Assembly (NCBI GenBank): GCA_022450045.1
Contig: JAKURD010000002.1
Location: 186,001 to 250,000 of the forward strand
DNA: 64,000 nucleotides
From: Gracilimonas sp.
GTDB taxonomy: Bacteria; Bacteroidota; Rhodothermia; Balneolales; Balneolaceae
Direction of reading: 5' to 3'
Of this stretch, positions 18,296 through 28,635 are shown piece after piece (the stretch's first letter is position 1; each line of letters opens with the position of its first letter). The translations under genes were made by a program, and so were the position numbers. The notes under the pieces are model-generated. The model was not told the origin of the DNA, searched no databases, and worked only from the letters and a program-made list of their open reading frames with translations.

Positions 18296-18934
18296 ATGGT
18301 TTCAGTAATTATTTTTATCTTTCCGCTGATCTCTTTTGCCCAAACCCAGGAAAGTGTAGAGCTTCCTTCCCCAAGAGGAGCTTTTTTGAGATCGTTGGTC
18401 ATGCCTGGATGGGGACACTATTACGCAGATAACGAAAACTGGAATCGGGGTAAATATCATTTAGCCGGCGAAGTGGTATTGGCGCTTTCTTACTTTGGTC
18501 TTGATGCCAGAGCCAACTATCTCGAAAATGATTTTAGGACCTTAGCGGTCAGTAAAGCCGGAGCTGATCTAACTGGGAAATCCCGAAACTTCCAGATCGC
18601 GATCGGGAATTATGACGACCTCGCCTCCTATAATGATGCTCAGCTTAGAAATCGAAATTGGGATAATCTCTTTCCTCAAACACCGGAATATGAATGGAAC
18701 TGGGAAAACAGTACCCTCAGGGATCAGTATAAAGATACCCGGGAGCGGGTGGATAAGAACCGGAGTCAGCTGCCAACGCTTCTGGCGTTGATGGTGGTGA
18801 ATAGGTTGGGCAGTGGCATCAGCGCCTTCGTTCAAGCGAGAGACCGGTTGGAGAATATACCCGAAGCTCGTTTTTCGTATCTGAATGAATTTGGGGAGCC
18901 GGGACTTACTGCAAGTTTACGCTTCAATTTCTGA
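18296..18934 (+). CDS. Hypothetical secreted protein, DUF5683-like
   Basis: 212 residues from the ATG at 18296, which begins a clean signal peptide (MVSVIIFIFPLISFAQ). The frame is open upstream to 18212, but that part runs through a short inverted-repeat pair. The mature N-terminus, RGAFLRSLVMPGWGHYY followed by a hydrophobic helix, resembles the DUF5683 pattern (a small two-helix membrane domain with a PGWGQ-like motif). The rest is polar and Asn/Asp-rich. Function unknown. Confidence 0.65.
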   Translation: MVSVIIFIFPLISFAQTQESVELPSPRGAFLRSLVMPGWGHYYADNENWNRGKYHLAGEVVLALSYFGLDARANYLENDFRTLAVSKAGADLTGKSRNFQIAIGNYDDLASYNDAQLRNRNWDNLFPQTPEYEWNWENSTLRDQYKDTRERVDKNRSQLPTLLALMVVNRLGSGISAFVQARDRLENIPEARFSYLNEFGEPGLTASLRFNF

Positions 18935-19058
18935 ATTCTGTCTCGCTAAAAACAGAGTAGCTAAAAGATATAAAAATAGGCTTGGTTAGCTTGAAAAACG
19001 CTTCCAAAAGTCCTAATCTGACAAAAATTTAAACTTAAATTTAAAAAAAACCGATAGA

Positions 19059-19913
19059 ATGGATGTAAAAAAAGTAGCCGTAATTGGTGGCGGAACCATG
19101 GGGAATGGAATTGCTCATGTATTTGCCATGAATGGATTTTCCGTAAACCTCATTGAAACCAAACAAGAATTTGCAGACCGTGCAATGTCAACTATTGAGA
19201 AGAATCTTGACCGCATGGTGAAGAAAGAAAAGATCGATGAAGGCAAAAAGGTCTCCACCATGGATAGCATCAATGTATTTCTGGATATTGCTGAAGGTGT
19301 GAAAAATGTCGATATGGTGGTGGAAGCCGTCCCGGAAAATCTGGATATCAAAACTTCCGTTTGGAAACAGGTGGATGAAGCTGCTCCCGATCATGCTATT
19401 TTTGGGTCCAATACTTCTTCTATTTCCATCACAAAATTAGCGGCGCTAACTTCCAGGCCTGAGAAATTTATTGGGATGCACTTTTTCAATCCCGTTCCGG
19501 TGATGAAATTGGTAGAGATCGTTCGTGGTTTGCAAACGGATGACGATACGCATAATGTTGTTGAAGAGACCTCAAAGAAGCTTCAAAAAGTTCCGGTTCC
19601 CGTAAATGATGCCCCCGGTTTCGTAAGTAACCGCGTACTCATGCCGATGATCAACGAGGCGATCTTTTGCGTGGGAGAAGGAGTGGCTACAGCTGAAAAC
19701 GTAGATGAAGTGATGAAGCTTGGAATGGCTCATCCAATGGGGCCATTGAGGCTGGCAGACTTTATCGGTTTGGATGTATGCCTCGATATTCTGGATGTGC
19801 TATACGAAGGCTTTAAAGACCCTAAATATCGCCCGGCACCGTTGCTGGTAAAAATGGTGGACGCAGGTAAGCTCGGCAACAAGACAGGAGAAGGGTTCTA
19901 CAAGTACGACTGA
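19059..19913 (+). CDS. 3-hydroxybutyryl-CoA dehydrogenase
   Basis: 284 residues, the normal length of the single-function enzyme. The NAD-binding Rossmann motif is GGGTMGNGIAHVFA. Catalytic residues appear in GSNTSSISIT (Ser/Asn) and GMHFFNPVPVMKLVEIV (His), with the dimerisation domain following (GFVSNRVLMPMINEA). It oxidises (S)-3-hydroxyacyl-CoA to 3-oxoacyl-CoA for fatty-acid or butanoate metabolism. It stands alone, so the pathway is not set by neighbours. Confidence 0.93.
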   Translation: MDVKKVAVIGGGTMGNGIAHVFAMNGFSVNLIETKQEFADRAMSTIEKNLDRMVKKEKIDEGKKVSTMDSINVFLDIAEGVKNVDMVVEAVPENLDIKTSVWKQVDEAAPDHAIFGSNTSSISITKLAALTSRPEKFIGMHFFNPVPVMKLVEIVRGLQTDDDTHNVVEETSKKLQKVPVPVNDAPGFVSNRVLMPMINEAIFCVGEGVATAENVDEVMKLGMAHPMGPLRLADFIGLDVCLDILDVLYEGFKDPKYRPAPLLVKMVDAGKLGNKTGEGFYKYD

Positions 19914-19985
19914 TCTTAATGGTTAGCGGAGATAATACAATGGCCTGACGCCAAGATTTGTAGGGCTATTTTTTTAAACGTACAT

Positions 19986-20639
19986 TCAGGCAGCTAAGGA
20001 ATCGTCTAAGATCTCATTGGATGAGAAAATAACCTTATTGGCTTTAAGTAACAGGTCATGAAGTTTACGGCCTACTAAATGCTGTACTTCGTTCAGGCTT
20101 TTTGGTGTTACCAAATCATATTGAAAATAAGAGATCAGGTTAATGGCTGAAAGGTATCGTCCGTTTTCATCCCCGTCAATTTCAATGTGCCACCGGGTAA
20201 TAATGTCATCATCAGCCAATAGGTCATTTACTTTTTTACTGATCGATTCCATCCATCGGCTGGCTTTCTCAATGCGGTAATTGCCGGCTTCTCCGGGTAC
20301 CTGAGGCTGACAGGTGTCAATGTCAAAAAGCCAGCTCATTTCCACATCAATAGTAGGCTTTATGCTGCTTTTGGTGAGTGTCTCAATTTTTAAAAAAGGA
20401 TGGCTGTCCATACCTTCAAGTTCTTTGGCCATCGTTGTTTCCCGAAAACTATCCCAGTCAAAGTTAATGGAAAGTGATTCCATATAAGCCGATGCATCAT
20501 CCATATCGATGATTAATTCTAAACCAGTGGCATGAATCTTGTTATCTTCCCATGTCCTGAATTTATTTGTCTTGATCCCTCTTTTTCCTAATTGTGATTT
20601 TACGGTATTAACGATAGAATTGAAGATCGGATAATGCAT
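19986..20639 (-). CDS. Hypothetical protein
   Basis: 217 residues, acidic and soluble, with no signal peptide or membrane segment. It has a Trp/Asp-rich beta pattern (SINFDWDSFRE, DVEMSWLFDID, RWHIEIDGDENGRY). No family is recognised. It is convergent with the dehydrogenase gene and divergent from rqcH with about 28 bp between start codons, so it may share a promoter region with rqcH. Confidence 0.7.
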   Translation of the reverse strand: MHYPIFNSIVNTVKSQLGKRGIKTNKFRTWEDNKIHATGLELIIDMDDASAYMESLSINFDWDSFRETTMAKELEGMDSHPFLKIETLTKSSIKPTIDVEMSWLFDIDTCQPQVPGEAGNYRIEKASRWMESISKKVNDLLADDDIITRWHIEIDGDENGRYLSAINLISYFQYDLVTPKSLNEVQHLVGRKLHDLLLKANKVIFSSNEILDDSLAA

Positions 20640-20667
20640 GAATGCTTAAAAACCCCCATCTTTTTTG

Positions 20668-22254
20668 ATGAATTATTACGAACTAATATACCTAAAAGAG
20701 ACCCTCAAAAACAAGTTGATCGGCGCTAAGATCAAACAGGCTGTAAGCCCATATAAAAACTATATTGAGTTTTTTGTGAATGCAGCTGAGGAGAAATTTC
20801 GGCTTTGTTTCAGCTCGGCACCGGGCAATATTGCATTATTTGCAGATAGCTACAGAGGAGCTAAAAAAAGTAATACCATGAACTTTTTTGAAAAGATCTA
20901 TGATGTTGAAATAACAGATGTTAGCATTCCCGAAACCGACCGATGGTTCTACATTCATTTTAAGGATGGGAGCCGGCTTTCGTTTCGTTTGTTCAGTAAT
21001 CGGGCTAATGTTTTTCTTTCAGAAGGCGGGAAAATAACTGAGGTGTTCAAAGGATATGATGAACCTGGAGACGAGCCTCCCAAACCCCAGAAATTGGACC
21101 TGCTGAAAGTGGAGGGAGATATCAGTGGGAAGAGTACAAAAAATAAGCTGACTACTCTCAATCCTATGCTCCCAAGACAGAACCTTCAGGAGTTGATCAG
21201 CATCTATGAACTCGATAAGGCTGGAGTGGATGAGCTTAAAAAGTTTGTGGAAAAGATCTGTGATGAAATGGAGAACAAGGCCGACTTCCGGTTACTGGAA
21301 AATGGCGAGACCACACTGCTTTCTGAGGAAACACTTCCTCTAAAAACAGAAAAAAGGTTTGAGGGAGTTAATGAACTCATTCTCTATCGGTATAAAACGT
21401 ACTCCAGGACTCAGCGTTTGAAACAGCGGAAATCTTCGCTGGTTAAAAACCTGAAGCGAAAAGTGAAACGAACTACTTCAGGATTGCAGAATTTACATCA
21501 GGCTGACAAAGGACTTGAGCGCGCCGAGAAATACGAGCAATGGGGACATATTCTGATGGCAAATGCACATCTTGGAAATGTGAATGAAGAGGAAATAGAG
21601 GTGGATGATTTTTATGATGAAGGAAAAAAAGTCAAGATTCCTTTAAAGCAAGATCTGGATATTGCCGGGAATGCCCAGCGATATTACAAGAAATCTTCCT
21701 CCGCTGAACGTTCGTATGAGGAAGCAATGAACCGGATTCCAAAAATGGAGGTTGAAAAAGAGCAGGCTGAGAAGTTTCTGGAAGAGGCTAAAAGCATTAC
21801 CAACTTGTGGGAGTTTCAGGATTGGGAAGAGGAACACAAAGAAGAACTGAAAGAATTTCGAGATCAGAGTGGGGCTGACAATAATGAGGAGCAGTTTCCA
21901 TTTCACACCTTAGAAATTCAGGGGTATCCGGTTTGGATCGGCAAAAATGCCAGGAGTAATGACACCCTTGTTCAAAAAGCACATAAAGAGGATGTGTGGA
22001 TGCATGCACGAAAAGTAGCCGGGTCCCATTTGGTGATCAGAATGGGGAACGACAAAGGGATGCCGCCCAAAAGTGTTTTGCTCGAAGCCGCTTCTTATGC
22101 GGCTTATAACTCGAAGGCACGCGGCTCTAAACTTGCTCCGGTCATCATCACCAAAAAGAAATACGTGCGAAAGCCCAAAGGTTCACCACCGGGAGCTGTA
22201 TTAGTGGACAAAGAAGACGTGGAAATGGTAACCCCGAAAAAACCAGCTAAATGA
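20668..22254 (+). CDS. rqcH: Ribosome-associated quality control protein RqcH (NFACT family)
   Basis: 528 residues from the ATG at 20668 (a TTG lies one codon upstream). NFACT-N is at the start (YYELIYLKETLKNKLIGAKI), a coiled coil lies in the middle, and NFACT-R is at the C-terminus, with DVWMHARKVAGSHLVIR as the diagnostic element. RqcH binds split 50S-peptidyl-tRNA and adds alanine tails that mark stalled nascent chains for degradation. The final codons overlap the aroK start (ATGA). Confidence 0.88.
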   Translation: MNYYELIYLKETLKNKLIGAKIKQAVSPYKNYIEFFVNAAEEKFRLCFSSAPGNIALFADSYRGAKKSNTMNFFEKIYDVEITDVSIPETDRWFYIHFKDGSRLSFRLFSNRANVFLSEGGKITEVFKGYDEPGDEPPKPQKLDLLKVEGDISGKSTKNKLTTLNPMLPRQNLQELISIYELDKAGVDELKKFVEKICDEMENKADFRLLENGETTLLSEETLPLKTEKRFEGVNELILYRYKTYSRTQRLKQRKSSLVKNLKRKVKRTTSGLQNLHQADKGLERAEKYEQWGHILMANAHLGNVNEEEIEVDDFYDEGKKVKIPLKQDLDIAGNAQRYYKKSSSAERSYEEAMNRIPKMEVEKEQAEKFLEEAKSITNLWEFQDWEEEHKEELKEFRDQSGADNNEEQFPFHTLEIQGYPVWIGKNARSNDTLVQKAHKEDVWMHARKVAGSHLVIRMGNDKGMPPKSVLLEAASYAAYNSKARGSKLAPVIITKKKYVRKPKGSPPGAVLVDKEDVEMVTPKKPAK

Positions 22255-22814
22255 ACGGCAATAGGTTAGAGCGTCTCGATGGAAGCATCTATCTGTGTGG
22301 ATTTATGGCTTCCGGAAAAAGTACTCTCGGTAAAGCTTTAGCTAAGGAATTGAAATGGGATTTCCGGGACTTAGATAGCGTGATAGAACAAAAAGAAAGT
22401 ATGGCCATCACAGAAATATTCAGGGAAAAGGGGGAAGCCTATTTCAGGAAAAAGGAGTGGGAGTATTTACTTTCACTCACTATGGAATTCAAGGGAATCG
22501 TTGCCTTGGGAGGAGGAGCTCTGCAAGATCAACGAATTGTGGATCATCTGAAGGTTCACGGTTTGCTGGTATTTGTAGATACCCCGATGGAGCAGATCGT
22601 TGAAAGAGTTTATGAGAGTGAAGAACGCCCGATTTTGTTCGATGAGTTCGGGAAAATAAAATCCAAAGAAACTCTCTTTACAGAACTGAAAACCTTATAT
22701 TCAGGGCGAATAGAGTTCTACAAACAGGCGCAGATCACAATAAAAACTTCGTTATTTACATCCGTTCAGGAAATGGCAGAGGCGGCCAAGGATAAAATTT
22801 CACGGCATGTCTGA
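22251..22814 (+). CDS. aroK: Shikimate kinase
   Basis: 187 residues, typical length. Walker A GFMASGKST (residues 17-25), the DLDSVIE shikimate-binding Asp, FREKGEAYFRKKE and the GGGAL motif are all present, with a lid Arg in ESEERPIL. It phosphorylates shikimate with ATP in the aromatic amino acid pathway. It overlaps rqcH by 4 bp and aroB by 8 bp, so it forms a translationally coupled pair with aroB. Confidence 0.95.
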   Translation: MNGNRLERLDGSIYLCGFMASGKSTLGKALAKELKWDFRDLDSVIEQKESMAITEIFREKGEAYFRKKEWEYLLSLTMEFKGIVALGGGALQDQRIVDHLKVHGLLVFVDTPMEQIVERVYESEERPILFDEFGKIKSKETLFTELKTLYSGRIEFYKQAQITIKTSLFTSVQEMAEAAKDKISRHV

Positions 22815-23898
22815 CTCAATATCGGTTCAAACATCTACAGCAAAAAATTATAAACTACACTTCGGTTTTGATCTATCGGAAGAATTGGAGAAGTATGCTC
22901 ATTCATACAGTTCAAATAAAGCGTTTGTGCTGGCAGATGCTTTTGTCTTAGAGCATCACCGGTCTCATTTTGAATCAGTACTTGAGACGAAATTTGAAGA
23001 GCTGCATATTTTTGAGGTTCCCCGTGGAGAGAAGGGCAAAAGTTTTCCCGTCTATCAAAAAGCGGTCGATTTTGTTCTGGGGAAAGGCGTAGAGCGTGGT
23101 ACTCCACTTTTTGCGATTGGAGGCGGGGTAACCGGTGATCTTTCTGGTTTTGTTGCAGCCACCATGCTTAGGGGAATCCCATTGATTCACATTCCTACAA
23201 CATTGCTTGCCATGGTTGACAGTTCTATTGGTGGAAAGAGCGGAATCAATCACTCCGTTGGGAAAAATTTGGTGGGTAGTTTTTATCAACCCGAGGCTGT
23301 TTTTGCCGATGTTAAATACCTTGAAACTTTGCCTGAAAAGGAGTGGGTGAACGGATTAAGTGAAGTGCTGAAATACGGAATGATTCACAGTCCTGAAATT
23401 CTGGAACAAGTTAACTCGTTGTTAGATAGCAATCAGTTCAATAGCGGAAAGGCATGGTTGCCAATCATTCAAAAAAGCGCACAGATAAAAACGGATATTG
23501 TAGCTGAAGATGTGTTAGAAGCAGGTAAGAGAGCTTTTCTGAACTTTGGCCACACCTTTGCCCATGTTATAGAACGGGAAGGAGGTTATAGCGAATATTC
23601 GCATGGTGAGGCTGTTTATGCAGGAATGATTGCTGCTGTGTATGCATCCAACAAGTTGGGAGCTAAGATCGAATTATCCAATTTATTGCAGTTTAAGTCG
23701 TTGTATAACCTTTCATTGCATAAAATCAGCTCTGATACCGAGCAATTAACAGAGCAGATGAAATCAGACAAAAAAGTAAAGGACGAGCAAATTCAATTAG
23801 TATTGCTAAAAAAAATGGGATCTCCCTATGTGTATAAAGTCTCCGATACGGAGTTTGTTGAACGATCATGGCATCACGCTTTAAAGATTTTTGAATAG
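22807..23898 (+). CDS. aroB: 3-dehydroquinate synthase
   Basis: 363 residues. NAD-binding GGGVTGDLSGFVAATMLRG, the DSSIGGKSGINH substrate-binding motif, a metal-ligand region NGLSEVLKYG, and FGHTFAHVIE and HGEAVYAGM metal ligands are all visible. It converts DAHP to 3-dehydroquinate, an early step of the shikimate pathway. Next to aroK on the same strand, with tamB overlapping its stop codon. Confidence 0.97.
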   Translation: MSDSISVQTSTAKNYKLHFGFDLSEELEKYAHSYSSNKAFVLADAFVLEHHRSHFESVLETKFEELHIFEVPRGEKGKSFPVYQKAVDFVLGKGVERGTPLFAIGGGVTGDLSGFVAATMLRGIPLIHIPTTLLAMVDSSIGGKSGINHSVGKNLVGSFYQPEAVFADVKYLETLPEKEWVNGLSEVLKYGMIHSPEILEQVNSLLDSNQFNSGKAWLPIIQKSAQIKTDIVAEDVLEAGKRAFLNFGHTFAHVIEREGGYSEYSHGEAVYAGMIAAVYASNKLGAKIELSNLLQFKSLYNLSLHKISSDTEQLTEQMKSDKKVKDEQIQLVLLKKMGSPYVYKVSDTEFVERSWHHALKIFE

Positions 23899-26800
23899 TG
23901 ATCTACCTCCGCTGGCTACATAAATTTTGGAATGTATTTTGGACCTTTATTGGGGTTCTGGTTCTTACTTTGGCAATATGTACTGGTATTATATTTGGAG
24001 CGATGCAGCTTCAGCCCGTCAAAGATCGTATAGCACTGGAATTGGAGGAGCAGTTCAGCACAAAGTATGAAGGGCTGTTGACGATCGGTTCTATAAAGGG
24101 ATTCTTTCCGTTCAATATTGAGCTGGAGGATGTAATATTGTATCAGAATTCTTCAGATTATGTGCCGGTTTTTGAAGCATCGGAAGTTTCTGCGTCACTG
24201 GACGTGTTGTCGATCCTTAGAAACCGGATGGTGGTTCGTTCACTACGGATAAGTGATCCCAATACAGTTATTGATACTCAGAATGATTATTCCCTTGATA
24301 AAGCATTTTTGGTAAGAAATGGAACTTCCGGAGATGATGAATTAGGTTCTTCAGGTTCTGATTTTGGTTTTCAGGTGATCATACCTTCTGTGATCATTCA
24401 AAATGGTAATATTGTACTGCGAAATATAAGCAAGTCTGACAATGCTTTTACTTCTTCAGACAGCCTTCGGATTCAGGATATTCAAATGGATATGTTCTTT
24501 GAATTTACGGAGGATCAGCGATTTATAGACATAAACAGAGTTCAATTTAACGCTCCCGAAGCGGGTTTGAATGATGTAGAAATGTACGGTCAGATCTACA
24601 ATGACAATCAATTTTTTGAACTCAATGCGTTTAATATAAGTACGCAAAATTCCTTCATTCGGTTTAGTACGGAGGCAGATAACGTTAATTTCCTTACAGG
24701 AAATATTGGCTCTCAGTTTATTAATTCTAACCTTAATCTGATTGTTGACCGGCTGCTTCTTGCTCCAGAATATATAACAGATCTGGCACCTGATTTCCCG
24801 AGGCTTCCACAATACCTGCAGGGAACTTTGTCGGCAGAGGGGACCCTCCGTTCTTTCAATATCAATGAAGCTGAATTCATAATGGGCGAAAGCTTCGCCA
24901 ACCTCAGCGGATCTTTGGAAAATCTTACCGATGCATCATCATTTGGATATGACATAAACGTGGAATCATTGATTTTGAATGAAAGTGAACTTGGAGCTAT
25001 TCAACCGGATCTGAATGATGATCAACTGGAAGCCATTGCCTCTGCAAGGTATACTGCTTTAATCACCGGGCAGTTAGATTTTACAAGTATTGCCGCCAAT
25101 GCAGAATCAGATCGCGGCCGTATTGAACTAAATGGCGACTTGATCTGGGCAGATGACATCGCTTCTGATTTTACGTTCAGCACGGATTCCCTTGACCTTG
25201 GCTATTTATTTGATCAGAGAATTCAGCAAACAAATCTTAGTTTAGAAGGGGAATTAAAGAGTTCGTCTTTTAACTTACATAAAGCCAGGGGCGGACTGGT
25301 TGTTGAGTCCAGAGGAGGGATGTTGGATAACAGAGATTTCAGCAGGATCTCTATATTGGTAAACTGGGACGAAGGATATATAGAACCTGATATTCGGGCA
25401 GATGTAAAGGGGGCTATGGTTACCGCCGGCGGATGGCTTGATATTCAGCAAGAACAACCCACACTTTCGCTACAAGGGATTGCCACCGGACTCCAGGTAA
25501 ATGAGATCATTCAAAACACTAAGGTACGCCCTGTGAAAGTTGATCTGGAATATGATGTACATGTGACCGGGAGCGGTATTGATGATGCTATGGGGCAGTT
25601 AAGCATCGATGTAAAACAGGCAATTTCTGAAGAAGATACTTTAGGCCTTCATCAACTATATCTGGATTTTAACAATGATTATTCCGAAAACAGAATACTC
25701 AGGTTTACCTCAACAGCTTTTGATGCTTCGTTAGAAGGAAATTATAAGCCTTCTTCTTTAGCAGTATTATGGCCTCAGTGGAAGGGATATTTCACTGAGC
25801 AGATTAATGAAGAGGTTCTTTTCAAAGCCGGAGACTCATTTTCGGATACCAAGCAGATAACTCAAAATCAGAATCTGGAACTTAGTGGGCGGATTAAGAA
25901 TCCTAATATTCTCAATTACTATTTAGAGGGCCTGCCGAAAATGGCATCTACAGCCAGGGTCAATTCCTCGATAAATGTCAATTCTGCTCAGATACTGTTC
26001 AATAGCTCATTTAATGATCAATTCACAAGATTTGGAGCCTTCCAGGCAGACTCTTTGGTAGTTCAAGTTACCGGTGGGTTCAGAAGAAATGTCCGGCTTA
26101 AAGAGTTTTCCAGCCTACAGGTTCAAGCCAATTCCGGCTCTATCAATTATGATTTTATCAATGGGAAGAGATTTACTTTGCTGGCGAACCTTCGTGAGGA
26201 TTCACTTGAGATCACTACAAATATAGCGGATATGTCTGATGGAGCGTCGTTGGTATTATCGGGGCGTGGGCGTTTGTTAAATGATGCTCTTACATTCCAA
26301 ATTCAGGAATTTGATTTAGGGAAAGAAGCTTACAGGTGGGTAAGCAGGGGTGTGCCGGCTCTAACGTATCGTTCAGATGAAAAACTTATTTTAGAAGATC
26401 TTTTATTTGAGAATGCGAACCAGCTTCTTCAACTGAATGGCACATTCAGTTCTTCTCCGGAAGACTCGGTAAATTATAATGTGAGATCCATTAACCTTGA
26501 TGAGATCTCGAATATGGTTGGCGGCAGGTTAAGTTTTGGAGGTATTCTTGATGGTACCTTTACCACCCGAACTCTAACAACCGTTCCGACCGTTTATGGA
26601 GATGTTGATATCGAGACGCTGAGTTTTGGAGGCTCTCTGGTGGGAGATCTGAATCTCTCAAGTGAGTATAACTCTGAACTGGATCGATTTGACACCAATA
26701 TCACTGTTCATACCGATGCAACCAAGTATCCGGAATATTTTTCCAACACAGGCCGAAAGGGGCAGCAATTCAATATCGATGGATATGTACTCGCTCCCAC

Positions 26801-28625
26801 AGAAGGGGGATTTCCGGAGGCCGATTCCTTGTATAAATTTGATGTGGAGTTTGAGAATATTGATCTTTGGATACTTCCACTGATAGGTCCAAAAGTATTT
26901 GCAGAAGGTTCCGGTTTAGCAAACGGCTCAGGAATCATCTGGGGAAATGCAGAAACCTATGACTTTAATGCAGACTTCATGGTAGGATCTCAGGATGCGG
27001 CCTATTTACGGCCTCAATTTCTCGATACCTATTATTATGCCCAGGGTGAAATTACATTCACCAGAGAAGACGGTCTAAATTTCAAGGATATCTATCTGAT
27101 CGATCCTTCAGGCGGTAATGCGATACTAAGCGGTTATTACGATTTCAATGATTTTGCGCCTGTTGACAGCATGAACATTCGTCTTGAAATGGATGAATTC
27201 CAATTCCTGAATAGTTCATTTGACCCCACGGTAGCATTTTTTGGGACAGCCTATGGTTCGAGTACTGTTACAATTTCAGGAACGAACTTTGACCCTGTTT
27301 TACGTACAGAAGAGCCCATGCGTATTTCGGATTTCTCAGAAATATCTATCCCGCTGCTCGAAGAAACAGAGTTTGATGAAGACAACAGGTTTATCAGGTT
27401 CGTGGATTCTTTTGATGCAGAGGGTCTTAAAAACGGAAGTTTTGCAGCTCGCACGGGAAACAGAACCAATGGTAACAGCGAAAAAGCTCAATCTGCAGTG
27501 GATCTCTCCTTTGCTGAGCGATTTACGCTGGACCTTCAGTTTGAAGCTGAAAATCCAATGACGGTCAGGCTTATTTTTGATCCTGTTACTGGTGATATTG
27601 TTACCGCAGAAGGTACGGGGCGCATGAGAATTTTGTTAGAAGATGAGGAGGTCTCCATGTTCGGGCGCTTTGATATCGAAGGAGGAAGATATCAGTTTGT
27701 CAGTGGTGATATTATAACCCGCCGCCTTGAGCTGGAGGCTGGAGGCTCTATTGTATGGGAAGGTGATCCCGGCAATGCCCGTTTAGACCTTAACGCCGTT
27801 TATAGTGCGCGTCCTGATATCACAACTCTGAGTAATACCGGTAACCGGAATCCGGAAAATTCACAGCGTGTTCCCGTTGACCTGGTGTTGAATATTGCAG
27901 GGACTCTTTCAAGCATCGAGAATAATTTTTTCTTTCGCCTGCCTGATACCTTTGAATCTCAACAAAACTCAACGCTTTCAACACAAATTGCCTCCATCAA
28001 CAGGGATGAAGATCTTAAATTAATACAGGCAGCCAACTTTATGATCATGGGAAATTTCATCCCTATGTCGTCTTCTGGCCAAACGCAGAATAACCTTTTT
28101 GGGGAAAATATATCCGGAAGTGCAGCAGTGCTGAATCCATTACTCTCAAGTCAGGTTATCAGCCCATTGTTATCAAATCAGGTAAATTCGTTATTGAACA
28201 GCGATTTGAGTAGTTTAGACGTAGACTTTAACCTTAATACCTATAATCAGGTTGATCTTGGTGTGGCACTGAGATTATATAACGATAAACTTATACTGCG
28301 ACGAGAAGGACAAATTACAGGCCGGCAATCAAATATAGGAGATCTTGGTGCTACCTACCGGATCAACCGGACCTTTGCCATGACTGCCTTTCACCGTCAG
28401 GATCTCACCTTTGGAACACTAAGCAGTACCGAGCAATCGCAGCAATCTCAGGATATTAATGGGGTAGGGCTTGAAGCTAAAGTCAGCTTTAATACCTGGG
28501 ATGAGTTTTTTAAGCGGTTATTCTCTCCTTTCAGAAAATTGTTTGGTTCAAAGGAAAAAGAGGAAGACACAGAACAGAATCAAGAAGAAATAACAGAAAT
28601 TAACAGGGTGCAAGATCCCTCGTAA
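23898..28625 (+). CDS. tamB: Translocation/assembly module TamB
   Basis: 1575 residues, starting GTG inside the aroB stop. One N-terminal membrane helix (about residues 11-33) is followed by a very long repeated beta-strand region and, at about 1200-1500, the conserved TamB C-terminal domain (GDIVTAEGTGRMRILL, FGRFDIEGGRYQFVSGD, RRLELEAGGSIVWEGDP). TamB spans the periplasm as a hydrophobic groove that carries phospholipid toward the outer membrane, together with a BamA/TamA-type partner. The tail after about 1530 is charged. Confidence 0.9.
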   Translation: MIYLRWLHKFWNVFWTFIGVLVLTLAICTGIIFGAMQLQPVKDRIALELEEQFSTKYEGLLTIGSIKGFFPFNIELEDVILYQNSSDYVPVFEASEVSASLDVLSILRNRMVVRSLRISDPNTVIDTQNDYSLDKAFLVRNGTSGDDELGSSGSDFGFQVIIPSVIIQNGNIVLRNISKSDNAFTSSDSLRIQDIQMDMFFEFTEDQRFIDINRVQFNAPEAGLNDVEMYGQIYNDNQFFELNAFNISTQNSFIRFSTEADNVNFLTGNIGSQFINSNLNLIVDRLLLAPEYITDLAPDFPRLPQYLQGTLSAEGTLRSFNINEAEFIMGESFANLSGSLENLTDASSFGYDINVESLILNESELGAIQPDLNDDQLEAIASARYTALITGQLDFTSIAANAESDRGRIELNGDLIWADDIASDFTFSTDSLDLGYLFDQRIQQTNLSLEGELKSSSFNLHKARGGLVVESRGGMLDNRDFSRISILVNWDEGYIEPDIRADVKGAMVTAGGWLDIQQEQPTLSLQGIATGLQVNEIIQNTKVRPVKVDLEYDVHVTGSGIDDAMGQLSIDVKQAISEEDTLGLHQLYLDFNNDYSENRILRFTSTAFDASLEGNYKPSSLAVLWPQWKGYFTEQINEEVLFKAGDSFSDTKQITQNQNLELSGRIKNPNILNYYLEGLPKMASTARVNSSINVNSAQILFNSSFNDQFTRFGAFQADSLVVQVTGGFRRNVRLKEFSSLQVQANSGSINYDFINGKRFTLLANLREDSLEITTNIADMSDGASLVLSGRGRLLNDALTFQIQEFDLGKEAYRWVSRGVPALTYRSDEKLILEDLLFENANQLLQLNGTFSSSPEDSVNYNVRSINLDEISNMVGGRLSFGGILDGTFTTRTLTTVPTVYGDVDIETLSFGGSLVGDLNLSSEYNSELDRFDTNITVHTDATKYPEYFSNTGRKGQQFNIDGYVLAPTEGGFPEADSLYKFDVEFENIDLWILPLIGPKVFAEGSGLANGSGIIWGNAETYDFNADFMVGSQDAAYLRPQFLDTYYYAQGEITFTREDGLNFKDIYLIDPSGGNAILSGYYDFNDFAPVDSMNIRLEMDEFQFLNSSFDPTVAFFGTAYGSSTVTISGTNFDPVLRTEEPMRISDFSEISIPLLEETEFDEDNRFIRFVDSFDAEGLKNGSFAARTGNRTNGNSEKAQSAVDLSFAERFTLDLQFEAENPMTVRLIFDPVTGDIVTAEGTGRMRILLEDEEVSMFGRFDIEGGRYQFVSGDIITRRLELEAGGSIVWEGDPGNARLDLNAVYSARPDITTLSNTGNRNPENSQRVPVDLVLNIAGTLSSIENNFFFRLPDTFESQQNSTLSTQIASINRDEDLKLIQAANFMIMGNFIPMSSSGQTQNNLFGENISGSAAVLNPLLSSQVISPLLSNQVNSLLNSDLSSLDVDFNLNTYNQVDLGVALRLYNDKLILRREGQITGRQSNIGDLGATYRINRTFAMTAFHRQDLTFGTLSSTEQSQQSQDINGVGLEAKVSFNTWDEFFKRLFSPFRKLFGSKEKEEDTEQNQEEITEINRVQDPS

Positions 28626-28635
28626 AGATATTTTA

